Origin: Chitinophagales bacterium
GTDB lineage: Bacteria; Bacteroidota; Bacteroidia; Chitinophagales; Chitinophagaceae
Length of the DNA stretch: 64,000 nt
Reading direction: 5' to 3'
Assembly: GCA_020636495.1 (NCBI GenBank)
Contig: JACJXQ010000008.1
Span: 1,488,001-1,552,000, forward strand
A program made the translations under genes and the position numbers. Positions 31,366 through 40,008 of this stretch are shown in pieces. Each line of letters begins with the position of its first letter. Position 1 is the first letter of the stretch. Below the pieces are notes generated by a model. The model did not search any database, was not told the DNA's origin, and saw only the letters and a program-made list of their open reading frames with translations.

Positions 31366-33471
31366 CTATTGAAAGTTGCTGTTATCAATGCCTTTGTTGA
31401 TCTCAACAGACTCAACATTAGCTGTAATTGTTTGTCCTTGTACGTTAGTAACAAGCTTGTGAGGGATGAAATAGCCATTGCCGGCGTCTTTATAATCACT
31501 CAGGTCTGTAGTGCCTTCTTCTGCCGAAACAGTTTGTATCAGGTAGCCTGTCTGGGTGTCATAATATTCGGTGGTCTTCTTACCGTTATCACTTACTTCC
31601 AGTTTGTAGGCTTCTTTACCGTTTACTGTCTCCATACCTTTTAATTCCCTGGTGATACCATACTTCTCAGGTGTCAGGTCGGCATAGATGTCAGCTTCTT
31701 GCTTAGCCCTTACGAGGTCATCTCCGCTTAGTTCTTTTTTCTGGCCACCTGCTTCCATATAGCCTTTAGTGCCATCAAATACTTGTTTTTGCAGCACCAT
31801 GCCCATACCTTCTATCTTTACGTTGTAGTTAAGCGGAGCTTTCTTCATTTCTGTAATAGTAATCGGAATTTCCTGGCCTGCTACGGCGAATGTTCCTTTG
31901 CTTACGGTCTTGATATCTTTGATAGACTTGATCGTTTTTTCACCACCTATTGCCCTGATATAGTTCTTCATAACAGTAGCGGCATTCATGCCATCAGGAG
32001 CAGCCTTAGCTACAGTTTCTTTAAAAGGATTACCATAATTGTCATACAGGTCTAATTTACCGTCTGCATCAAAACGCTCCAGCCCCTTTGCTACGTCATC
32101 TTTGCTACCTACAACAATGATGTGTGCTTTGTCAGGATGGATGTATTTCTTAGCTATCATCTGAACATCTTCCGGAGTTACAGCGCTCAGGTTTTTCAGG
32201 TAGTTAGTATAATAGTCTTTAGGCATGTTGTAGCGCTCGATATTAATAGCATATTGTGCAACGGTCTGAGGGCTTTCCAGTCCTATCGCAAATCCGCCCG
32301 ACATGTATTTGATCTGGTCTTGCAGTGCTTCATTAGATATCTTCTCGTCGTTCATGCGCTTCATCTCAGCCAGTATCTCAGCAACAGAGCTGTCTGTTAC
32401 AGCATTGCGGCATTTTGCGTAAGCTGTAAAATTACCTTTCAACTCGTCCTGGGAAATTGAAGAATAAGAACCATAGGTCCAGGCATGTTTTTCGCGCAGG
32501 TTCATGAACAGGCGACCCATTGAGCCACCTCCAAGAATTGCATTAGTTACTTTAGCTTTTACTACATCCGGGCTACCTGGTAGCAAGTCTATCGGGTATG
32601 TTACGTTGATAACACTTTGCACAGCCTCCGGGCGTGGTACTAATGCTACTTGTGTAGTAGTTGGTGCAGCCGGGTTCGGGTACTTGGTTACAGGTACCTC
32701 ACCTTTTTGCCATGCACCAAAGTACTTTTCTATCAGCGGTTTTACTTCTTTAAGCGTAACATCACCCACAACAGCCATGTAAGCAACGTTTGGCCTGTAG
32801 TATGTTTTGTAGTATTCGTTACATTTTGCCAGGGTTACATTGTCCACTGTTTTTTCATTAGGTACTTCACCGTAAGGGTGGTTGGCACCATAGTTCAGTA
32901 CCGATGTAACGTTGTTCAGCATGTCGTCCGGCTCATTCTTACTAGCCTGCAGGCCTGATAGGGTGCGTTTCTTTACCTTTTCAACTTCATCTTGTTTGAA
33001 GTCTGCATTCATTGCGATATCGCTCATCAGCTCCAGTAATGTATTCTGGTGCTTTTTCAGGCTTTGTCCGAACATGCCTCTTGAGTTGGCATTGATACGC
33101 GCACCTATAAAGTCGATCTCTTTATTGAGCTGATCTTTGCTACGTGTTTTGGTACCTGCTGTCAGCAATTCTGATAAAAATGTGCTGTAACCGGCCATTT
33201 CGCCTTCCATTTCAGGGTATATGTCAAGCTGTATGCTTGCGCTTACCAACGGAAGTTTGTGGTTCTCTACCACGAAAACTTTAAGGCCGTTTGGTAATAC
33301 GAAACTTTCGGTTTTGCCTAATTTTATTTCAGGTGCTGGTCCCGGTTTAGGACGTACGCTACGATCCAGGTCACCTTTTTTGGTACCGGTCACGGTAGCC
33401 ACCTGGTATTGTTGAGCACTTGCATTGATGGCCAGTGCTACGGTTAATATAAAGAGAGATAACTTTTTCAT
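31366..33471 (-). CDS. M16-family protein without zinc motif, fused to a C-terminal LolA-like domain
   Basis: 701 residues with a signal peptide ending in NASAQ. Residues ~50-480 are two M16 (insulinase/pitrilysin) halves. The zinc motif HxxEH is replaced: at residues 97-101 the sequence reads TFLSE, so this subunit cannot bind zinc. The second-half R/Y region (WTYGSYSSI) is kept. Residues ~490-701 are an extra beta-rich domain (GGEKTIKSIKDIKTVSKGTF, NYNVKIEGMGMVLQKQVFDG, YLIQTVSAEEGTTDLSDYKD) similar to LolA/LolB-type lipoprotein carriers. It follows the active M16 gene by 42 bp and is the probable partner subunit. Confidence 0.9.
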   Translation of the reverse strand: MKKLSLFILTVALAINASAQQYQVATVTGTKKGDLDRSVRPKPGPAPEIKLGKTESFVLPNGLKVFVVENHKLPLVSASIQLDIYPEMEGEMAGYSTFLSELLTAGTKTRSKDQLNKEIDFIGARINANSRGMFGQSLKKHQNTLLELMSDIAMNADFKQDEVEKVKKRTLSGLQASKNEPDDMLNNVTSVLNYGANHPYGEVPNEKTVDNVTLAKCNEYYKTYYRPNVAYMAVVGDVTLKEVKPLIEKYFGAWQKGEVPVTKYPNPAAPTTTQVALVPRPEAVQSVINVTYPIDLLPGSPDVVKAKVTNAILGGGSMGRLFMNLREKHAWTYGSYSSISQDELKGNFTAYAKCRNAVTDSSVAEILAEMKRMNDEKISNEALQDQIKYMSGGFAIGLESPQTVAQYAINIERYNMPKDYYTNYLKNLSAVTPEDVQMIAKKYIHPDKAHIIVVGSKDDVAKGLERFDADGKLDLYDNYGNPFKETVAKAAPDGMNAATVMKNYIRAIGGEKTIKSIKDIKTVSKGTFAVAGQEIPITITEMKKAPLNYNVKIEGMGMVLQKQVFDGTKGYMEAGGQKKELSGDDLVRAKQEADIYADLTPEKYGITRELKGMETVNGKEAYKLEVSDNGKKTTEYYDTQTGYLIQTVSAEEGTTDLSDYKDAGNGYFIPHKLVTNVQGQTITANVESVEINKGIDNSNFQ

Positions 33472-33513
33472 ATCTGGTTATTTGTATTGAAGCTGTTTAA
33501 TGAATGTTGTTGA

Positions 33514-34848
33514 TTAACCTTTCTTTTGTTCAGATTTAGGTAAATAATAAACTACCAGCCTGTTTTCTTTTGTGAAATATTTTTTCGCAACACGCTTCAG
33601 ATCCTCTTTTGTTATTTTTGTGTAATGGTCCAGCTCTGTATTGATCAGGTTGGCATCGTGGAAGTAGGTATAGTAAGTGGCCAGGTTCTCCGCTATACCC
33701 ACTACACGTTGGTTCTGGGTAACAAAGTCGTTCTCTGCCTGGTTGATCAGTTTTTTGAATTCCTCATCACCTATCTCACCATTCTTTACTTTTTCTATTT
33801 CAGCAAGCATAGACTCTTCTAGAGCAGAAGGTTGTACACCAGCATTGGTGATACCGAACATGAAAGCCATACCCGGATCTTCGTTAGGCAGCATAAAGGC
33901 GCCTACAGCCAACGCTTTTTGCTCTTTGTCTACCAGTTCCTTCTGAAAACGCGAACTCTGCCCTTGTGACAACATTTGTGTCAGCAACGAAAGAGCATAC
34001 CAGTCATCATTACCCATTTCAGGAGTATGGTAAGCTATTACTACTGCCGGTAACTGAATGTTGTCATAAAATTCAACACGTTTCTCAGCTTTCTGTGCAG
34101 GCTCTACTTCTGTAGGGCGGGGAACAGCTTTGGTACCCTTAGGTATGCCTGAGAAATATTTATCAATAAATGCCTTGGTCTGGGTAATGTCCAGGTCGCC
34201 GGCTATAGAAAGGGTAGCGTTGTTGGGCACGTAGAACGTTTTATAGAAGTCCATGAACTCGCTGATCTTGGCCTGGTCTATGTACTGTTCTTTACCTATC
34301 GGCGACCAGCGGTATGGATGCACAGTATACGCGTTCTCAAATACAACGTTCAGCAGTTGGCCATAAGGCGTATTATCGTAGCGCTGTTTCTTTTCTTCTT
34401 TTACCACTTTGCGCTGTGTTTCTACGCCTGTTTCGTCAATTTTGGCGTGCAGCATACGCTCCGATTCCATCCACAAAGCCAGCTCCAGTTGGTTAGATGG
34501 TAATACTTCATAATAGAAGGTGCGGTCCTGCGAGGTGTTAGCGTTAATTTGTCCTCCGGCACTTTGTACCAGTTTCATGTACTCGCCACGGTCAATGTTC
34601 TCACTACCCTCAAACAACAGGTGCTCGAAAAAGTGCGCGAAACCCGTACGTTCCGGGTCTTCGTTCTTAGAACCAACGTGATACATTACCGACACGGCGA
34701 CAATCGGTGTAGAGTGATCTTCGTGCAGGATCACGTGTAACCCGTTAGGCAAGTCGTATTCGGTAAATTTGATATTACCTTTTGCGTCTGCATTCTGGGC
34801 CAGCAGGCCTGCGCTCATCAAAAGCGGGAAAAAAGCTTTAAGCTTCAT
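33514..34848 (-). CDS. M16-family zinc metallopeptidase (active subunit)
   Basis: 444 residues with a signal peptide ending in QNADA. The inverted zinc motif is intact: His72-Phe-Phe-Glu75-His76 in GFAHFFEHLLFEGS, with the distal glutamate in VVKEEKKQRYDN. LDITQTKAFIDKYFSGIPKG and the second half follow as in processing-peptidase-like proteins. It cuts peptides in the periplasm, probably as a heterodimer with the downstream inactive paralogue. An exact promoter box (complement of 34876-34883) lies 27 nt upstream. Confidence 0.93.
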   Translation of the reverse strand: MKLKAFFPLLMSAGLLAQNADAKGNIKFTEYDLPNGLHVILHEDHSTPIVAVSVMYHVGSKNEDPERTGFAHFFEHLLFEGSENIDRGEYMKLVQSAGGQINANTSQDRTFYYEVLPSNQLELALWMESERMLHAKIDETGVETQRKVVKEEKKQRYDNTPYGQLLNVVFENAYTVHPYRWSPIGKEQYIDQAKISEFMDFYKTFYVPNNATLSIAGDLDITQTKAFIDKYFSGIPKGTKAVPRPTEVEPAQKAEKRVEFYDNIQLPAVVIAYHTPEMGNDDWYALSLLTQMLSQGQSSRFQKELVDKEQKALAVGAFMLPNEDPGMAFMFGITNAGVQPSALEESMLAEIEKVKNGEIGDEEFKKLINQAENDFVTQNQRVVGIAENLATYYTYFHDANLINTELDHYTKITKEDLKRVAKKYFTKENRLVVYYLPKSEQKKG

Positions 34849-34875
34849 AGATAAAATATATTATTGTTTCAGTCA

Positions 34876-34883
34876 CAAAAATA
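34876..34883 (-). promoter_or_regulatory. -7 box (TATTTTTG) for the M16 pair
   Basis: Exact TAnnTTTG on the minus strand, 27 nt upstream of the start at 34848. Confidence 0.5.
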
Positions 34884-34959
34884 AGGTTTCATATGGGATA
34901 GGCTAATGTTAAAGTCCTTTTTTGAAATTAATTTCACCCGAATTCTCACCCTGTTTATG

Positions 34960-34967
34960 CATTTTTG
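34960..34967 (+). promoter_or_regulatory. -7-like box (CATTTTTG) for the HAD phosphatase
   Basis: Matches TAnnTTTG at 7 of 8 positions and ends 17 nt before the ATG at 34985. It supports that start over an in-frame ATG further upstream. Confidence 0.4.
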
Positions 34968-34984
34968 CACAAAATTTTCAAAGA

Positions 34985-35638
34985 ATGATAGATACGGTAT
35001 TGTTTGATATGGATGGTTTGTTACTGGATACTGAACCTCTCTGGGGCGAAAGTATGCTACGAGTGGCGCTTAAACATAAAATTCCTGTAACGGCAGATAA
35101 GTTCAAAGAAACCACGGGGTTACGTATATACGAGGTGACAGATTACTGGGCAATAAAATACCCATGGCAGGGAGCTGCTGCACAGTTGGTGGCCGATGAG
35201 ATACTGGATGATATCATTGAATTGTCTAAACAAAGGGGCAGGGTAATGCCGGGTGTTATTAAAACCCTGCAGTTACTGAAAAGTAATAATTATAAAACAG
35301 GGCTTGCATCGTCATCACCCTCTCGAATGATAGATGAACTGATCACGCATTTTGATTTGAAACAATATTTTGATGTAATTACTTCTGCCGATGTGGTAGA
35401 ATTGGGCAAACCGCATCCCGCTGTTTTCCTGCATGCGGCAAAGTCGTTAGGGTCTGACCCATTAAATTGTGTAGTACTGGAAGATTCTATCAATGGATTA
35501 CTGGCAGGTAAATCGGCTCGCATGAAAGTGATCATGGTGCCCGATGTATTACATTTTCACAAACCTGAGTTCATGCTGGGTGATGCCAAACTTACCAGCC
35601 TCGAAGAATTTGACCTGGAATTGCTGAAGGCATTGTAA
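34985..35638 (+). CDS. HAD-family sugar phosphatase (HxpB/YniC-like)
   Basis: 217 residues from MIDTVLFDMDGLLLDTEP, the HAD motif I with nucleophile Asp8 and acid Asp10. Motif II is LASSSPSRMIDEL, motif III the Lys in LGKPHPAVFLHAA and motif IV VVLEDSINGL. The Gly-Lys-Pro-x-Pro and SSSP patterns are those of beta-phosphoglucomutase-like phosphatases; E. coli HxpB (YniC) acts on hexitol phosphates and 2-deoxyglucose 6-phosphate. Substrate here is inferred only. Convergent with the porin gene. Confidence 0.88.
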   Translation: MIDTVLFDMDGLLLDTEPLWGESMLRVALKHKIPVTADKFKETTGLRIYEVTDYWAIKYPWQGAAAQLVADEILDDIIELSKQRGRVMPGVIKTLQLLKSNNYKTGLASSSPSRMIDELITHFDLKQYFDVITSADVVELGKPHPAVFLHAAKSLGSDPLNCVVLEDSINGLLAGKSARMKVIMVPDVLHFHKPEFMLGDAKLTSLEEFDLELLKAL

Positions 35639-35647
35639 TGAGTGGTG

Positions 35648-36778
35648 TTAACTCCTGGTCAGCACGCCATTGATCAAGGTAAATGATATACCGGCATTCA
35701 GCATTATTTCATAACGGTAATTTCTGTCCATGCCATTATACCTGAATATAGCTTCGTGCGAGTCCATTTGCAGCTTCCGGCCTTCCAGCCTGATGTAGGA
35801 CTGCTTATTAGGCCTGAACTCCAGCCCCGTTGTTATACCCCAAAGCATGAAACCCATTCTATGTCCTGTTGCATCGGTTATTATTTTCGATACCAGTCCA
35901 TTGGGGTCGTGGAATATTTCACCTCTTGTATACACGCCCCAATGGTCATCGGTATAATAGCCAACTGTTGCCAGTCCGCTGTACATCAGTGCTGCATTGG
36001 CCCTGTTAACTAAGTTGGCATGACGTTCCGTGAAAAAGTCTCCTCCTATCTGTAGTTTTATGTTTCCTTCGCGGTAGTTGATATACATGTTATTGGCGAA
36101 CATGGTTTTACTGATGGTAACGCTATCCGGCGCATCATTGCCAAGGTAATTTGTATAGCCTATGCTCAATGCTTCATTTACAGTATAGTTAACGGCCATG
36201 CCCACTGATTTGCGGTGGTTGTTATCGGCATACAGGCCATAACCATTCAGCAGGTACAGGCTTATTTCCCATTGGTCATGAGCGGTATAGTTCAGTCTTG
36301 CTGCTGCCTGGTAGTATGGTTCATGAAAAGTACCTACAGTTACAGAACTGGTAATATTCTCGCAAGGCAATAATAACTCTGTCCCGAAGTGCGTACGGAA
36401 GAAGCCCACATCTACCCAAAGATTTTTATAGATGCGAAAACCTCCATGTGCCTCCTGTACCAGGTTGTAGGTAGATGACCATGTGCTGCGGGCTATATCT
36501 CCCACATGTATGGTAGCCAGCTCACGTATCCGCTTGCCATCAAATTTTGAGGATACCTGTAGGGTGTTCAGGCCTATGGAGTTGCTTACCGGCGATGTGG
36601 TAGGGAATTGCTGAAAATCGCCCGGTCCGGTTGAGTCTGTATAGTAGGCATAGTACATATCCATGTATGCAGAAAGAGAGTATGTGGCAACGGTATCCGT
36701 TCCCTGTGCCATGCTGAAAAGCGGCAAGAGAAATAGAAATACAAATAAACAGGAAAGTGGGGTATTTATCCTGGTCAT
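35648..36778 (-). CDS. Outer membrane beta-barrel porin (BBP2/OmpL-like)
   Basis: 376 residues with a signal peptide ending in LFSMAQ. Alternating aromatic and polar strands run through the protein (LSAYMDMYYAYYTD, FRIYKNLWVDVGFFRTHFG, WEISLYLLNGYGLYADNN, LEFRPNKQSYIRLEGRKLQM), the signature of the beta-barrel porin-2 family common in Bacteroidota. It should form an outer membrane channel of unknown selectivity. Confidence 0.85.
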   Translation of the reverse strand: MTRINTPLSCLFVFLFLLPLFSMAQGTDTVATYSLSAYMDMYYAYYTDSTGPGDFQQFPTTSPVSNSIGLNTLQVSSKFDGKRIRELATIHVGDIARSTWSSTYNLVQEAHGGFRIYKNLWVDVGFFRTHFGTELLLPCENITSSVTVGTFHEPYYQAAARLNYTAHDQWEISLYLLNGYGLYADNNHRKSVGMAVNYTVNEALSIGYTNYLGNDAPDSVTISKTMFANNMYINYREGNIKLQIGGDFFTERHANLVNRANAALMYSGLATVGYYTDDHWGVYTRGEIFHDPNGLVSKIITDATGHRMGFMLWGITTGLEFRPNKQSYIRLEGRKLQMDSHEAIFRYNGMDRNYRYEIMLNAGISFTLINGVLTRS

Positions 36779-36862
36779 GTTCTTTTAAGCGAACTAATCG
36801 CGGATAAACATATGGATATTATTCATTATTTTCAATGGGGTTTTTAGGTACTTGGTGGATTT

Positions 36863-37435
36863 TTACTTGTCCTTCCCCAACCACTCATCTGTAAAGTGCC
36901 GTGTGCTTTTATCCTGTGCGAATTTTTCTTTGTTGTATTCATCTGATCGGTTTTTAGGTATGGATAAACTGTTCCAGTCGCCGTTCTTCAACAACTTCGA
37001 CGCGTAAACTATTTGTCCTACATGGTAGCTATAGTGGGCTATCTGCCTGTTGATGGCCTCCAGTACGGTATGCCCTTCGTTACGTATATACACGATCATG
37101 CCCAGGTCGTTGTCAGTGATGCTGCCCAGCGCGTTGAACAGGCATTGCCAGCCTTCTTCCCATTTCTGCATCATGGCTTCGCGGGTCTGTATATCATTCT
37201 CAAACTCAGCATCACGTTCGCGCCATGGTTTTTCGCCATCAGTGGTCAGGAAGTCGGTCCACCTGCTCATCATATTGCCCCACATATGTTTCACAATGGT
37301 GGCTATACTGTTGCTGTCTTCATTCAGTTGTACAAACAGGCGGTCGTCAGCTACCTGTGCCATCGCCTTTTCGCCAAGGGCTTTGTAATAGTTGAATTGC
37401 CTGTCTATACTTTTTAAATAGCCTAAGTCTGCCAT
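36863..37435 (-). CDS. DinB-like DUF1572 protein
   Basis: 190 residues. Four-helix DinB/YfiT-type arrangement with the metal histidine pattern His49 in IATIVKHMWGNM, and HYSYHVGQIVYASKLL near the end, as in DUF1572 proteins. Many such proteins are metal-dependent hydrolases or thiol-transferases; a function here is unknown. It lies between the acetyltransferase (13 bp upstream on the transcript) and the porin, possibly the last gene of the ilvE operon. Confidence 0.85.
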   Translation of the reverse strand: MADLGYLKSIDRQFNYYKALGEKAMAQVADDRLFVQLNEDSNSIATIVKHMWGNMMSRWTDFLTTDGEKPWRERDAEFENDIQTREAMMQKWEEGWQCLFNALGSITDNDLGMIVYIRNEGHTVLEAINRQIAHYSYHVGQIVYASKLLKNGDWNSLSIPKNRSDEYNKEKFAQDKSTRHFTDEWLGKDK

Positions 37436-37448
37436 CTTCTTAATGTTT

Positions 37449-37901
37449 TTATTCGTCTAAGTATATGCCCGGCCTGCTTATCTCCATCCAGCGTGTCGGT
37501 TCTGCTATAGGCTCAAAACCATAGCGTGTGTACAGGCTGTGGGCGTCTAAAGTTCCTAAAAATATTTTTCTCAGTCGTGTCACCCATTCCATCCCGAGTA
37601 GTATTTCCATCATCTTCTTGCTAAGCCCCTGCCCGCGGTGTTCTTCTTCAATATACACATCTGCCAGGTAGGCAATGGTAGTATAGTCTGTTATCAGTCT
37701 TGCATAACCCACCTGTATACCATCTTTCAATACACCGATGCAAAATGAATTGTCAAACCCTCCCTTTACAACCTCAAAAGGTATGTCCTTCACCCAATAC
37801 GATTTTTCCGACAGCCATTTGTGAATTGCTTCCACCTGCATGAGGTTTTTGTCTGTTGTCAGCAGGTAGCCGTTGTATGGTATGTGCACCGGTGTGTGCA
37901 T
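37449..37901 (-). CDS. GNAT-family N-acetyltransferase
   Basis: 150 residues. The acetyl-CoA motif A is VYIEEEHRGQGLSKKMMEILL, with FLGTLDAHSLYTRYGFEPI at the end (motif B). The substrate is not evident. It begins 6 bp after the branched-chain aminotransferase stop, so it is likely co-transcribed. Confidence 0.88.
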   Translation of the reverse strand: MHTPVHIPYNGYLLTTDKNLMQVEAIHKWLSEKSYWVKDIPFEVVKGGFDNSFCIGVLKDGIQVGYARLITDYTTIAYLADVYIEEEHRGQGLSKKMMEILLGMEWVTRLRKIFLGTLDAHSLYTRYGFEPIAEPTRWMEISRPGIYLDE

Positions 37902-37907
37902 ATGTGA

Positions 37908-38948
37908 TTATATTACAGTGTTCCAATTGTATTTATCAGGGGCTTCACCGTTCCTTATAGCATTCAGTGCGTCTTTCAGTTTGTGTGCTATAGAATCATC
38001 ACCTATGTAGCAATTATAATCTGTGTCTCCAATGCCTATTGCCTCAATAGGTGCTACCACTGCTGCAGTACCTGCTCCGAATGCTTCTACGCGCTTGCCT
38101 TTTTCCAGTGCGTCTTTTATCTCCCTGTGTGTTACCGGGCGCACAGCTACGTGCATGCCCATATCTTCGGCAAGGGCCAGTAGCGAGTCTCTTGTTACAC
38201 CGTCCAGTATCGTTCCTCCTAATGGCGGTGTTACCAGTACCTCATCCATATAGAACATCAGGTTCATTGTTCCTGACTCCTCAATGTATTCATGCCTGCG
38301 GCTGTCTGTCCACATTACCTGGTCGTAGCCGGCTTGCTGTGCTTTGCGTGCCGGGTAGTAGGCCCCGCCATAGTTACCGCCGCACTTGGCAAAACCTGTA
38401 CCGCCAAATGCGGCCCTGCTGTACTGCTCTTCTACTTTTACACGCAACGGTTTGGCGTAGTATTGGTACGCAGGTGTACATACGATCATGAATATATAGT
38501 TGTCAGATATTTTAACACCCAGCCTTTCTTCTGATGCTATCATGAACGGGCGGATGTATAAAGAACCATCCTCATCTTCAGGTATCCATGCCGCATCCAG
38601 TTGCACCAGCTGCTTCAGTGCTTCCTGGAAAAGTGTTTCAGGTACAGCCGGCATACACATCCTGTCCAGCGATTTGCAGAAACGGTCATAGTGTTTGTCT
38701 GCCCTGAATATATTGATGCGGCCATCCGCCATTTTAAAAGCTTTCATACCTTCAAATACGGTTTGCCCATAGTGCAGGCACAAGGCTATGGGACTCATAC
38801 TCAGGTTCTCAAACGGCACTATACGACTGTTGCTCCATCCGCCATTGCTGTACTCTGATATGAACATATGGTCGGTAGGCGTTATGCCGAATGGTATGGA
38901 CTTCGTGTCTTTTACCTGTTTTTGTTCCTTTTCTGTTATCGTTATCAT
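37908..38948 (-). CDS. ilvE: Branched-chain amino acid aminotransferase
   Basis: 346 residues from MITITEKEQ; two further in-frame starts (38969, 38975) would add up to nine residues. It is a fold-type IV PLP enzyme of the long BCAT form: ALCLHYGQTVFEGMKAF, IFRADKHYDRFCKSLDRMCMP, ATSAA-like KCGGNYGGAYYPARKAQQAGYDQVMWTD with the PLP lysine, EYIEESGTMNLMF and GTILDGVTRDSLLALAEDMG. It interconverts valine, leucine and isoleucine with their 2-oxo acids. It follows the EamA exporter on the same strand. Confidence 0.93.
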   Translation of the reverse strand: MITITEKEQKQVKDTKSIPFGITPTDHMFISEYSNGGWSNSRIVPFENLSMSPIALCLHYGQTVFEGMKAFKMADGRINIFRADKHYDRFCKSLDRMCMPAVPETLFQEALKQLVQLDAAWIPEDEDGSLYIRPFMIASEERLGVKISDNYIFMIVCTPAYQYYAKPLRVKVEEQYSRAAFGGTGFAKCGGNYGGAYYPARKAQQAGYDQVMWTDSRRHEYIEESGTMNLMFYMDEVLVTPPLGGTILDGVTRDSLLALAEDMGMHVAVRPVTHREIKDALEKGKRVEAFGAGTAAVVAPIEAIGIGDTDYNCYIGDDSIAHKLKDALNAIRNGEAPDKYNWNTVI

Positions 38949-38978
38949 ACTGCTTCTTTTTTTACTCATAAACAATTT

Positions 38979-39923
38979 TTACTCCGCCACTGCTATTTCA
39001 GGTTGCAGGGCGGCTGCTTGTGTCATTTTTTGTTTCTGTTTCCGGTATCCTGCATTTACAAGATACACACCTGATACTATTCCTGCAAAGGACAACCCCG
39101 TAAACCAGGTAAGCCTTTCACCCATGATAAAATAGCCCAGTATCACGGCTACCAGTGGGTTAACGTAGGCATATAGTGTAACAATACCTACAGGTAATAC
39201 TTTCAGTGCAAACATATAGGCAGTAAATGCCAGGAACGAGCCCACTATGATAAGGTAGGCCATTGCCTTCAATGCATCGGGTTGAAACGGTTCGAAGTTA
39301 TCATAGCTGTCTATCGCGGGACTGAGTAGTAACAGGAAAAATCCACCGAAGAACAACTGCATAGCTGCATTGAATATCGGGTTCTTTACGCCTGCCAGCT
39401 GTTTGCTTTTTATACTGCCGAATGCCCAGCTCATAGTACCTATAAATATGGCTATCATGCCCCAGAAGTAAACAGGGTTAGCCAGGTCGGCCAGGTTGTC
39501 TCTGAATATTAATGCGACACCGCCCATAGCCAGCAACAACCCCGTAACGATCATCGGGTTCACTTTGTCATCTCTTACCATGAATATATTCAGCATCACG
39601 GCATTCAGCGGCATCATCGAGCAGATGAGTGCTGCCACGCCGCTGGGTACGGTCTTTTCAGAATAAGATACTATACCATTACCCACCGTTATCATGAAAA
39701 AGCCGATCATCATATTCATCAGTATGGTTCTTCGTGATATATCGGCCTTTTTATATACCGCTATGGCAAATACCGCCATCAAAGTCCCCGCTATAACTTG
39801 CCTTAAACCGGCAAACAGGAAGGCGGGGTAGTGCATCACGGCTATGCGTATGGCGAGGTATGTGGTGCCCCAGGCTATGCTCAGGAAGGCTATTGCAATA
39901 TATGCTTTGGTGTTGTTATTCAT
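38979..39923 (-). CDS. EamA/DMT-family exporter
   Basis: 314 residues with ten membrane helices in two EamA halves: AFLSIAWGTTYLAIRIAV, LFAGLRQVIAGTLMAVF and SFLAFTAYMFALKVLPVGIVTLYAYVNPLVAVILGYF. Such proteins export amino acids or metabolites. It is the first gene of a minus-strand run leading into ilvE and is divergent from a MocR-type regulator (86 bp between starts), which suggests that the regulator controls it. Confidence 0.9.
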   Translation of the reverse strand: MNNNTKAYIAIAFLSIAWGTTYLAIRIAVMHYPAFLFAGLRQVIAGTLMAVFAIAVYKKADISRRTILMNMMIGFFMITVGNGIVSYSEKTVPSGVAALICSMMPLNAVMLNIFMVRDDKVNPMIVTGLLLAMGGVALIFRDNLADLANPVYFWGMIAIFIGTMSWAFGSIKSKQLAGVKNPIFNAAMQLFFGGFFLLLLSPAIDSYDNFEPFQPDALKAMAYLIIVGSFLAFTAYMFALKVLPVGIVTLYAYVNPLVAVILGYFIMGERLTWFTGLSFAGIVSGVYLVNAGYRKQKQKMTQAAALQPEIAVAE

Positions 39924-40008
39924 CTGATACCGCAAATATCAGCCAATTTTCAAAACCAAAACAGATACAATTTTTTATTTTTAGACCATAACAGTTTATT
40001 TTTATGTT

